From assembly GCA_018821435.1 (NCBI GenBank), contig JAHJME010000044.1:44171-108170 (forward strand): a DNA stretch of 64,000 nt. Direction: 5' to 3'. The notes under the pieces are model-generated. The model searched no databases, was not told the DNA's origin, and saw nothing but the letters and a program-made list of their open reading frames with translations. Source of the DNA: Alphaproteobacteria bacterium (GTDB taxonomy: Bacteria > Pseudomonadota > Alphaproteobacteria > Caulobacterales > Caulobacteraceae). Positions 1-7,715 of the stretch are shown piece after piece; positions within the stretch are counted from its first letter, which is position 1; each line of letters begins with the position of its first letter. The translations under genes and the position numbers were made by a program.

Positions 1-22
1 CTGTATCGGAGCACTCGCGTAA

Positions 23-190
23 ATGGGTGACGCCCTCTTCCAGCGCCTGCAAGGTGTCCGGAGGCGAAGTGCGCGGCGGCGCAGGCTACCCTTGGGCTAT
101 GGCCTGCTGATCGGCGCGGCGATCTCTATCGGACTCTGGGGGCTGATCGTCTGGGCCGTAGTCACGGCGCTCCGCGGGGGCGTGCCCTGA
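23..190 (+). CDS. Small hypothetical membrane protein, 55 aa
   Basis: An ATG directly follows an in-frame TAA and opens a 55-codon frame ending in TGA. The product has an Arg-rich N-terminal half (a GVRRRSARRRR run) followed by one hydrophobic stretch (about residues 29-49, GLLIGAAISIGLWGLIVWAV), so it would be a single-pass membrane protein with a basic cytoplasmic N-terminus. No function is recognised and no clear ribosome-binding site is visible. It lies about 150 bases upstream of the MFS gene on the same strand. The charge-plus-helix layout argues for a real gene, but a chance frame is possible. Confidence 0.35.
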   Translation: MGDALFQRLQGVRRRSARRRRLPLGYGLLIGAAISIGLWGLIVWAVVTALRGGVP

Positions 191-339
191 GCCGACGGCC
201 CGGACGTCACGCTCACGTCTGGCGCAGGTGGTCAGGCGACACCCCACGCCCAAGATGAAGCGAATGGCCTCTGGTCCCCTGGCGCGCTTCCGCGCTAGAC
301 GAAGGACGAGATATCAAGAGTCAATGGGGGACACGGGTA

Positions 340-1995
340 ATGGCGGAAGTCGCCGCGACGGATGCGCCGGAGAAGCCGACGTCGCTACGGACCGTTATCG
401 CCGCCTCGTCCGCCGGGACGACGTTCGAGTGGTATGACTTCTTCGTCTTCGGAAGCCTGACCGGCGTCATCTCCAAGACCTTCTTCACGGGCCTGCCCGA
501 GACGGCCGCCTTGGCTGCGGCGCTGGCGCTGTTCGGGACCGGTTTCCTGTTCCGGCCGCTGGGCGCGCTGGTGTTCGGGCGCATCGGCGACCGCGCCGGG
601 CGCAAGGGCGCGTTCCTGGCTACCGTGCTGCTGATGGGCGGCGCCACCGTCGCGATCGGCCTGCTGCCCAGCTACACCCAGGCCGGCATCATCGGCCCGC
701 TGCTGCTGATCCTGATGCGCATCATCCAGGGGTTCGCCCTGGGTGGAGAGTATGGCGGGGCGGCGATCTATGTGGCCGAGCACGCGCCGGCCAACGGCCG
801 CGGCAAGGCGACCAGCTGGATCCAGAGCTCGGCGGCGTTCGGCCTGTTCGGCGCGCTTATCGTGATCCTGGTCACCCGGACCGCCATCGGCAACGAGGCC
901 TTCGACGCCTGGGGCTGGCGGATCCCGTTCCTGTTCTCCGGCGTCCTGCTGGCCATCTCGATCTGGATGCGCCTGAAGCTCACCGAGAGCCCCGAGTTCG
1001 CCAAACTGAAGGCCGAGGGCAACGAGTCCAAGGCCCCCTTCAAGGAAGCGTTCGGGGCGTGGCCGAACCTGAAGCTGGTGCTGATCGCCCTGGGCGGCGT
1101 GATGTTCGCTCAAGGGGCCGTCTGGTACACGGTGTTCTTCTACGTCCAGACCTTCATGGAGCGCTTCCTGAAGGTGGCGCCTGAGACCATCAACCTGCTG
1201 ATGCTGTCGGCCACGGCGGCCAGCGCGGTGCTGTACGTGGTGTTCGGCTGGCTGTCGGACCGGATCGGCCGCAAGCCGGTGATGTTGTTCGGCATGATCC
1301 TGATGACCGCGGCCTACTTCCCCGGCTTCCACATGCTGTCCAAGACGCTGAACCCGGCCCTGGCTGAGGCCGAGGCCGCGGCGCCGGTCGTGGTGATCGC
1401 CGACCCGGCCGACTGCTCGGTCCAGTTCGATCCCGTGGGCAAGGCCAGCTTCCTGTCGTCGTGCGACATCGCCAAGTCGACCTTGGCCAACGCGGGCGTC
1501 TCCTACAAGAACGAGCCCGGCGTGCCGGGGAAATCCGCCCTGGTGCGGATCGGCAGCCAGACCATTCCGTCCACCAGCGCCGCGGGCCTGTCGGCGCCGG
1601 TCGCCAAGGCGGTGAAGACCAGTGTCGAGACGCGGCTGAAGACGGCGCTGGCCACGGCCGGCTACCCGCCCAAGGCGGACCCCGCGCGCATGAACCTGCT
1701 GGGCGCGTTCGGCGTACTGCTGGTGTTCGTGATCGCGGCGACGGCGCTGTACGGCCCGATCGCGGCCTGCCTGGTGGAGCTGTTCCCCACGCGGGTGCGC
1801 TACACGGCCATGTCGCTGCCCTATCACATCGGCACCGGCTGGGTCGGCGGCTTCGTCCCCTTCACCGCCTTCGCCATCGTGACCACCGTGGGCGACCTCT
1901 ATTCCGGGCTCTGGTACCCGCTGGCCTTCACGGTGATCTCGATCCTGGTCTGCTTCTTCCTGCTGCCCGAGACCAAGGGCAAGTCGCTCAGCTAA
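340..1995 (+). CDS. MFS transporter, metabolite:H+ symporter (MHS) family, with a large insertion
   Basis: Predicted inner-membrane proton symporter of the MHS branch of the major facilitator superfamily (relatives carry osmolytes, dicarboxylates or alpha-ketoglutarate; the substrate here is unknown). The TM2-3 loop has the family signature GRIGDRAGRK, and a second SDRIGRK copy lies at about residues 306-313. FEWYDFFVFG near the N-terminus is typical. The protein has 551 aa against about 430-450 for the family because residues ~334-450 form an Ala-rich hydrophilic insertion with two cysteines before the next membrane segments. The ATG follows a GGGGGA ribosome-binding site. The stop overlaps the stop of the convergent dipeptidase gene. 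Confidence 0.88.
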   Translation: MAEVAATDAPEKPTSLRTVIAASSAGTTFEWYDFFVFGSLTGVISKTFFTGLPETAALAAALALFGTGFLFRPLGALVFGRIGDRAGRKGAFLATVLLMGGATVAIGLLPSYTQAGIIGPLLLILMRIIQGFALGGEYGGAAIYVAEHAPANGRGKATSWIQSSAAFGLFGALIVILVTRTAIGNEAFDAWGWRIPFLFSGVLLAISIWMRLKLTESPEFAKLKAEGNESKAPFKEAFGAWPNLKLVLIALGGVMFAQGAVWYTVFFYVQTFMERFLKVAPETINLLMLSATAASAVLYVVFGWLSDRIGRKPVMLFGMILMTAAYFPGFHMLSKTLNPALAEAEAAAPVVVIADPADCSVQFDPVGKASFLSSCDIAKSTLANAGVSYKNEPGVPGKSALVRIGSQTIPSTSAAGLSAPVAKAVKTSVETRLKTALATAGYPPKADPARMNLLGAFGVLLVFVIAATALYGPIAACLVELFPTRVRYTAMSLPYHIGTGWVGGFVPFTAFAIVTTVGDLYSGLWYPLAFTVISILVCFFLLPETKGKSLS

Positions 1996-3311
1996 GGCTT
2001 CGCCGGACCGTCCAGCTGGGTGATCGTCGCGTAGGAGGGCTGGGTCGTGGCCTGCAGCTTCCTGGCCACCACCTCGGCTTCGCGCAGCGCACGCAGCACG
2101 TTGCCGCCGGCGACCTTGGCGAGGTCCTGGTCGGACCAGCCGCGGCGGGCCAGTTCGGCCAGCAGGTCGGGGAACTTGTCCACGCCGTCCAGCCCCACCG
2201 GGGTGTCGCCGATGCCGTCGAAGTCGGAGCCGATGCCGACGCAGTCCACGCCGCAGACCTTGGCGATGTGCTCCACGTGGTCGGCCACCTGGCTCAGCGT
2301 CGCCGGCGGGCCGGGATGTTGCTTGTCCCAGGCGTCGAGGGCGGCCTTTGCCTTCTCGGGCTGGCCGATATAGAGGCCGCCGAACGGCGGTGAGTTGTAG
2401 CGGGCCTGCTCGGCCGAGCGGTCGGCGGCCCACTTGTTGCGCGCCTCGGACACATAGGTCGTGGCGAAGTTGACCATGACCACGCCGCGGTTCGCCTTCA
2501 CCAGCGCCAGCACCTCGTCGGAGACGTTGCGGGCGTGCGGGGCCACCGCCGCCGAGCCGGAGTGGGAGAAGATCACCGGCGCCTGGCTGACCCCAAGGGC
2601 GTCCTTCATGGTCTTCTCGGAGACATGGCTGAGGTCCACCAGCATCCCCATGCGGTTCATCTCGGCCACCACCGCCTTGCCGAACGGGGTCAGGCCGTTG
2701 TGGATCGGGTTGGCCGTCGCACTGTCGCCCCACCGGTTGTTGAGCGCGTGGGTCAGGGTCATGTAGCGCGCGCCGGCGGCGTACATCTGGCGCAGGACCG
2801 GCAGGCTGTCGTTGATCTGGTGGCCGCCCTCGATCCCGATCAGCGAGGCGACCTTGCCCGCCTTGTGGATGCGGATCACGTCGTCGGCGGTGTAGGCCAT
2901 CTCGAAAACGTCGGGATAGCGCGTGGCCATCCCCTTCACGATGTCGATCTGCTCCATCGTCATCTGGACCGCGATCGGCCCGTCGAACTGCGGCGAGATG
3001 AACACCGACCAGAACTGGCCGCCAACGTGACCCGCGCGAAGGCGCGGGATGTCGGTCATCAGGCCGATGTCCCCGGGCTTTTCACCGGGCAGCTTGGAGG
3101 TGTCGGACCGCAGGTCGATCTTGCCCACGTCGCCGCCGGCCCGACCGCGGATCTCGCCCGGCAGGTCGTTATGGCCGTCGATCAGCGGCGTCTTGGCCAG
3201 CACCTTGTCGATGCGCGCCTTGATCGCCGGATCGATGGGCTGGGCCCATACAGATCCCGCCGCCAGCACCGCCAAGGCGGCCCCGCATGCCGCCGCCGAC
3301 TTCCAAGCCAT
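1992..3311 (-). CDS. Membrane dipeptidase, peptidase family M19 (renal dipeptidase-like)
   Basis: Secreted or periplasmic zinc dipeptidase of 439 aa, expected to cleave dipeptides. A signal peptide covers about residues 1-23 and ends in SVWAQ. The metal-binding HxD motif is in LIDGHNDLP near residue 45; the bridging glutamate is in GIEGGHQI, further histidines are in SHVSEKT and FSHSGS, and the aspartate is in GIGSDFDG. Length and motif order are those of full M19 enzymes. The gene lies 79 bases downstream of a TonB-dependent receptor on the same strand, so the receptor and peptidase may be co-expressed for peptide-type nutrients; that link is inference. Confidence 0.93.
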   Translation of the reverse strand: MAWKSAAACGAALAVLAAGSVWAQPIDPAIKARIDKVLAKTPLIDGHNDLPGEIRGRAGGDVGKIDLRSDTSKLPGEKPGDIGLMTDIPRLRAGHVGGQFWSVFISPQFDGPIAVQMTMEQIDIVKGMATRYPDVFEMAYTADDVIRIHKAGKVASLIGIEGGHQINDSLPVLRQMYAAGARYMTLTHALNNRWGDSATANPIHNGLTPFGKAVVAEMNRMGMLVDLSHVSEKTMKDALGVSQAPVIFSHSGSAAVAPHARNVSDEVLALVKANRGVVMVNFATTYVSEARNKWAADRSAEQARYNSPPFGGLYIGQPEKAKAALDAWDKQHPGPPATLSQVADHVEHIAKVCGVDCVGIGSDFDGIGDTPVGLDGVDKFPDLLAELARRGWSDQDLAKVAGGNVLRALREAEVVARKLQATTQPSYATITQLDGPAKP

Positions 3312-3390
3312 CTACAAGCCCCTTCGTTCAGACCGTCAGGTTGCAGAGCCGTCCGGGGCGGTCAACGCCGGGCGGACATCGCGGCCGCGA

Positions 3391-5742
3391 TCAGAACTCG
3401 GTCGACAACGTCACCTGCACCGTCCGGCGCGGTCCCGGCCGGAACGTGGCCGGCGTGTTCGTCGTGGTGGTGATCGTGCCGAGGTAGTCCTCGTCCAGCA
3501 GGTTGTCGACGTTGACCCGCGCCTTCACGTTCTTCAGCGGCCCGACGAAGATGCCGTCGCCCAAATCGAGGTAGGCGGCCAGGATCGTGTAGCCGCCGGT
3601 CGACTCGGTATTCACGAAATTGGTGTAGCGCTTGGAGATCGTGCGGGCCGACAGGTTCAGCACGGCGCCGGGCGCGGGCTCATAGGTGACGCCGCCCTGG
3701 AACAGCCACTTCGGGAAGTCCGGCACCCGGTTTCCGGCGATCGCGAAGGTGGCGAAGTTGTCTTTGAATTCGGCGACATTGTACGAAACGTTGGCGTTGA
3801 AATAGACCTTGCCGCCGAACAGCTCCGGCTTCCACTGGCCGCTGAACTCGCCGCCGTGCGCCTCCACCGCGCCGACGTTCTGGAAGAACGTCTCGGTCGT
3901 CGTGCTGCCCGGCACGGGCGAGGCGAACGACTGCAGCCGGTTGTCGAACTTGGTGAAGTAGGCGACCAGCGAGGCGTTGAACGTCGGCCGGTTGGTGCGC
4001 ACGCCGATCTCGTAGTTCTTGGCCTTCTCGGCCTCGGGTCCAGGCGCGAGCGGGCTGGCGGCCGAGAAGATGTCGTCCGCCCCACGCGGCAGGGCCATGT
4101 TCTCGGAATATGACGCGAAGATCTGCTCGCGATCGGTCGCCGACCACACCGCGCCGACTTGCGGCAGGAAATAGTCCTTCCAGTTGTCGGTGATCGTCGG
4201 CGTGCGGCGGTTGATGAAGTCAGCCGGGTTCCGATAGCCGGAGATCTCGTAGTCGATATCCAGGCCCTTGAAGCCCACATCCACCTTCAACCGGTCGTCC
4301 AGCAGGCTGACGGTGTCCTTCAGGAAGACCTGCGTGGTCTTGCGGGTCGAGGTGTAGTTGCGCTGCAGGTGGACGGGCTCGTTGAACAGCGGCGCGCCGT
4401 CGGGATTGCCGTTCTCCACGTTGTAGCGCTGCTGCGTGCGATGATAGTCGTCGTCCTCGTACCAGGCGCCGGCCTGGATCGTGTTGATCCCCCATCGCCA
4501 GGTCAGGTTGCCGGTCACGCCCTTGCGCGTGCCGTCGATGGTGGACAGGCCATACTGGATGCCGCGCGGCGCGAAGAGGCCGGCCACGATCAGCCGCTCG
4601 GCATTGTAGTTGGTCAGTGACGTCGCATAGGCCTCGGGCGAGACGCCGTAGCCTTGCTTGTCCTCGTAGTAGCCGGTCACGGACAGGTCGACGGCCTCGC
4701 CCAGCGGCGTCTTCACGGTCGTTGCGTAGAGGTGGTCCTCGCGGCTGTTCACGGCGAACTTGTAATACTGGTTGTAGTTGGCGTTCGAGTAAGGCGGCGC
4801 GCCCACCGCCGTGATCGGCAGCGAGGTGGCGGTGGCCGGCGTGCCGAACGCGCCCGGCACGGGGATGTAGCCCAGATAGGCGAAGTCACGCCCGCTGCGG
4901 CCGAAGATGTCGCCCGCCGTCCCGAGGTACTGCGCCTTGGTGATCGAGGGGCTGTCGTAGTCGAAGTACTTGTTGTGCACGGTCTGGAAGGTGATCGAGC
5001 CCTCGCCGAACCGGTAGCGGAGCTGGCCCTCGTAGTGGTCGCGGTCGATGGTGCCCGGCCCGCGCCACAGTTCGCCCGACACGGTCGAGAAGCTGCCGAA
5101 CGCCGAGAAGCCGTTGTGTTCGCCGGTGTCCACGCGGGCGAAGGCGCGCAGCAGCTCGTCCGAGCCGCGGCTGAAGCTGACCCGGCCGCCGAACGTCTCG
5201 GCGGGGCCGCGGCTGATGTAGCTGACGATCGGCCCCAGCGACGCGTAGCTGGCCAGCGAGACGTCGCCCGAGCCGGCCGACGCGGTGACCCGCGCCAGGT
5301 TCTCATTGTCGACGTAGCGATAGATGGGCGAACCCCCGAACTGGTCGGAGCGGCCCATCGGCACGTCGTCCAGCAGGAAGCCGATCTGCTGGAAGTTGAA
5401 GGCCCGCACCGAGACCGAGTTGCCGAACTCGTACATGCCCAGTGCGTCGTTGGCCTGGACGTTGAAGCCCGGCAAGCTTTCCAGCATCTTCAGGCCGGTG
5501 ATGCCGGCGGGCGCCGACAGCAGGGCGTCGCTGGTGATCGAGACCGTCGCGGTGACGTGGTCGGCGCCGATGGCCACGCTGGCCTCCGAGACACGGCTCC
5601 CGGTGACGACCAGCTCCTCGACCGCCGACGGCGTGGTCTGGCCTAGCGCCTCGGACCCGACGAAGGCGCCGAACAGCGCGCCGACACTCGCCAACCGCCG
5701 GCCCGCCCGCCGAACGCCATACGCTTTCGAAGTCTTCGCCAT
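3391..5742 (-). CDS. TonB-dependent outer membrane receptor
   Basis: Outer membrane receptor of 783 aa: a signal peptide (about residues 1-35), an N-terminal plug beginning near VEELVVTGSR, a long beta-barrel rich in Tyr/Asn/Gly strands, and a C-terminal phenylalanine (TLSTEF) used for barrel assembly. The substrate cannot be read from the sequence. The start is set at MAKTSK because a GGGAG ribosome-binding site lies upstream; the open frame extends 19 codons further without support. It is followed by the M19 dipeptidase on the same strand. No ferric or zinc operator is obvious upstream. Confidence 0.92.
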   Translation of the reverse strand: MAKTSKAYGVRRAGRRLASVGALFGAFVGSEALGQTTPSAVEELVVTGSRVSEASVAIGADHVTATVSITSDALLSAPAGITGLKMLESLPGFNVQANDALGMYEFGNSVSVRAFNFQQIGFLLDDVPMGRSDQFGGSPIYRYVDNENLARVTASAGSGDVSLASYASLGPIVSYISRGPAETFGGRVSFSRGSDELLRAFARVDTGEHNGFSAFGSFSTVSGELWRGPGTIDRDHYEGQLRYRFGEGSITFQTVHNKYFDYDSPSITKAQYLGTAGDIFGRSGRDFAYLGYIPVPGAFGTPATATSLPITAVGAPPYSNANYNQYYKFAVNSREDHLYATTVKTPLGEAVDLSVTGYYEDKQGYGVSPEAYATSLTNYNAERLIVAGLFAPRGIQYGLSTIDGTRKGVTGNLTWRWGINTIQAGAWYEDDDYHRTQQRYNVENGNPDGAPLFNEPVHLQRNYTSTRKTTQVFLKDTVSLLDDRLKVDVGFKGLDIDYEISGYRNPADFINRRTPTITDNWKDYFLPQVGAVWSATDREQIFASYSENMALPRGADDIFSAASPLAPGPEAEKAKNYEIGVRTNRPTFNASLVAYFTKFDNRLQSFASPVPGSTTTETFFQNVGAVEAHGGEFSGQWKPELFGGKVYFNANVSYNVAEFKDNFATFAIAGNRVPDFPKWLFQGGVTYEPAPGAVLNLSARTISKRYTNFVNTESTGGYTILAAYLDLGDGIFVGPLKNVKARVNVDNLLDEDYLGTITTTTNTPATFRPGPRRTVQVTLSTEF

Positions 5743-5895
5743 CGCCAGTTGCTCCCGCTGCCTGGAGCAAGAGGGGGCGTCGTCTCTTGAGGGCGACAAG
5801 AGCGTGACAGCGGTGTGACGGCGAAAAAGGCACGAACGGTCGCTAATGAGCAGCGGATGATCGCCCGGCGCCGGGTTCCTTGGCGCCGCCGCCGT

Positions 5896-6780
5896 TCAGG
5901 AGGCGATGGGTACGGTCTCGGTGGTCACCCCCGCCGCGTCCAGCGCCTCGCGCTCGGTGCGCCAGCCCGAGCCGGTGATCAGCCGCGCGACGGTCAGGCC
6001 CTCGGCCGCCAGCTCGGCGAGCTGGTCCACGGTGCGGCCGTCCAGCCGGTGGGCGTCGCGACGGGCCAGCGCCAGAACGTCGTCGTGCGCCTCGGGATCG
6101 CAGACCAGGACGTCGGCGGCCGACAGCGCGCGGGCGGCCCGCAAGGTCAGCAGGTCGGCCGGCCCCCGCGCATCGATGTATTGCACCGAACCCAGCAGCA
6201 TCGGGCCCTCGAACAGCGCGGCGCGCAGGCGTTCCTTCGCGCCCTCCATATCGCCGGCGATAGCGGCCTCGGCGGCGGGACCGGTCAGGGCCGCGCGCAG
6301 GAAGCGGCGGCGGACGTGCGCCTCGGGCAGGGCCGCACGGACCTCGTCCTGCAGGCTGCGGAACAGGGCGGCCACCCGGCCGGTCCCCTCCGGCACCCGG
6401 GCCTCGATGTCGTGGCGCAGCATGGTGGCTAGCATGGGGGAGGCGCCGCCCGTGCCGATGGCGGCCACCACCTCGCCCCGGTCGATGACCGCCGGCGTGG
6501 TGAAATCGCAGAGCGCCGGGCGGTCGACCACGTTCACCGGCACGTGGGCGGCGCGCGCGGCCTGGGCCGCCGCCATCGCCCATTGATCGTCGTCGCCGGC
6601 CACGAAGGCCAGCGTCATCCCGGCATAGGCCTTGGGATCGAGCGCGTCGTCGCCCGTCAGCCGGACCAGCGTCGCCGGCGACCCCGCGAACAGCCGGACC
6701 TTGGCCTCCGCCGCCTCGCCCTCGCCCGCGATGGCCACCGAGCGGCCGGCGAGCGGGAAGAAGGCGGGGAAGGCGTCCAC
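5896..6780 (-). CDS. CysG-like protein: precorrin-2 dehydrogenase/ferrochelatase module with a degenerate, truncated methyltransferase domain
   Basis: The N-terminal half (about residues 1-115) is the NAD-binding Rossmann domain of siroheme synthase, and residues ~115-200 match its dimerisation region, so precorrin-2 oxidation and iron insertion are plausible. The rest resembles only the first third of the uroporphyrinogen methyltransferase domain. The Gly-rich VGAGPGD start of that domain is IDARGPAD here, the GGDPFIFGRGGEE SAM motif is reduced to TGSGWRTER, and the protein stops at 294 aa against about 457 for full CysG. Methyltransferase activity is therefore unlikely. The GTG start lies one base after the cytochrome c stop, suggesting translational coupling. 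Confidence 0.8.
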   Translation of the reverse strand: MDAFPAFFPLAGRSVAIAGEGEAAEAKVRLFAGSPATLVRLTGDDALDPKAYAGMTLAFVAGDDDQWAMAAAQAARAAHVPVNVVDRPALCDFTTPAVIDRGEVVAAIGTGGASPMLATMLRHDIEARVPEGTGRVAALFRSLQDEVRAALPEAHVRRRFLRAALTGPAAEAAIAGDMEGAKERLRAALFEGPMLLGSVQYIDARGPADLLTLRAARALSAADVLVCDPEAHDDVLALARRDAHRLDGRTVDQLAELAAEGLTVARLITGSGWRTEREALDAAGVTTETVPIAS

Positions 6781-6781
6781 G

Positions 6782-7123
6782 CTACTTCAGGGTCTTGATG
6801 TAGGCGACCAGCGCGGCGCGGTTCTCGTCGTTGGGCACCGAGATCATCATCTTGGTGCCGGGTGCGAAGGCGGGCGGGCTCTTCAGGAACGCGTCGAGGT
6901 TCTCGTCGGTCCAGACGCCCTCCTTGGCCTTCAGGGCCGGCGAGAACGCGAAGGCCCCCTCGCCGATCTTCTGGCCGGCGATGCCGGTCAGGCTGGGGCC
7001 CATGGGCGAACCGCCGTGGCACATCTTGCACTGCATGTTGAACAGCTGGGCGCCGTCGGCGGCCAGGGCTGGCGCAGCGGCGAGCGAAAGGATCAGGGCG
7101 GCGGCGGCGGCGGCGCGAGACAT
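6782..7123 (-). CDS. Small periplasmic monohaem cytochrome c
   Basis: A 113-aa secreted class I cytochrome c. A signal peptide (about residues 1-21, ending in ALAA) precedes one haem-binding CKMCH motif. The likely distal ligand is a Met in GTKMMISVPNDENR, followed by the usual C-terminal helix LVAYIKTLK. It would carry electrons in the periplasm. AGGAG precedes the ATG. It is co-transcribed with the CysG-like gene (one-base gap) and diverges from the molybdenum hydroxylase genes 127 bases away. Such c-type cytochromes often accept electrons from that class of hydroxylase, so a functional link is possible but inferred. Confidence 0.9.
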   Translation of the reverse strand: MSRAAAAAALILSLAAAPALAADGAQLFNMQCKMCHGGSPMGPSLTGIAGQKIGEGAFAFSPALKAKEGVWTDENLDAFLKSPPAFAPGTKMMISVPNDENRAALVAYIKTLK

Positions 7124-7250
7124 GGAGGCTCCTGCAGTTCGTAAGGCCGGTACGGATTATCCTGCAACCGCGTCCCGGACCAAGGTTCGATTTACGCGGA
7201 AGTCTGAACAGCGTTAGGATCGACGACAAATCAGGCGACGGAGCAGCCCT

Positions 7251-7715
7251 ATGGCGACGACGGTGGATGTGAACGGACGGGCTTTGAACGTCAACTCGTC
7301 GCCCGACACACCCCTGCTATGGGTGCTTCGAGATGAACTGGGGCTGACCGGCACGAAGTACGGTTGTGGCGTGGCCCAGTGCGGCGCCTGCACGGTGCTG
7401 GCGGACGGCCAGCCGATCCGCGCCTGCCAGACGCCGATCTCGGCGCTGGGGAGCGCGAAGATCACCACCATCGAGGGGCTGGGCGGCCAACATCCGCTGC
7501 AGACTGCCTGGGTGAAGCTGGACGTGCCGCAGTGCGGCTACTGCCAGTCGGGCCAGATCATGAGCGCCTGCGCCCTGCTGGCGGCGAACCCCAAGCCCGA
7601 CGACGACGCGATCACCGCGGCCATGGACGGCAACATCTGTCGCTGCGGCGCCTACCAGCGCATCCGCGCGGCGATCAAGGACGCGGCGGCGGCGCCCGTG
7701 GAGACGACGGCATGA
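7251..7715 (+). CDS. iorA: Molybdenum hydroxylase small subunit, two [2Fe-2S] clusters (isoquinoline 1-oxidoreductase alpha type)
   Basis: 154 aa, normal for the family. The N-terminal plant-ferredoxin-like domain has GCGVAQCGACTV and a further Cys in IRACQTP. The C-terminal helical domain has CGYCQSGQI and NICRCGAYQRI, which bind the second cluster. It passes electrons from the molybdenum site of the large subunit to an acceptor. A GGAG site precedes the ATG. Its stop overlaps the start of the large subunit gene (ATGA), so the two are made together. The real substrate may be any aldehyde or N-heterocycle; the symbol reflects family similarity only. Confidence 0.92.
   Translation: MATTVDVNGRALNVNSSPDTPLLWVLRDELGLTGTKYGCGVAQCGACTVLADGQPIRACQTPISALGSAKITTIEGLGGQHPLQTAWVKLDVPQCGYCQSGQIMSACALLAANPKPDDDAITAAMDGNICRCGAYQRIRAAIKDAAAAPVETTA

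Noticed and set aside
385..2733. 782-aa minus-strand open frame opposite the MFS gene
   Set aside because: Gln/Arg/Gly-rich antisense shadow of the transporter and dipeptidase genes.
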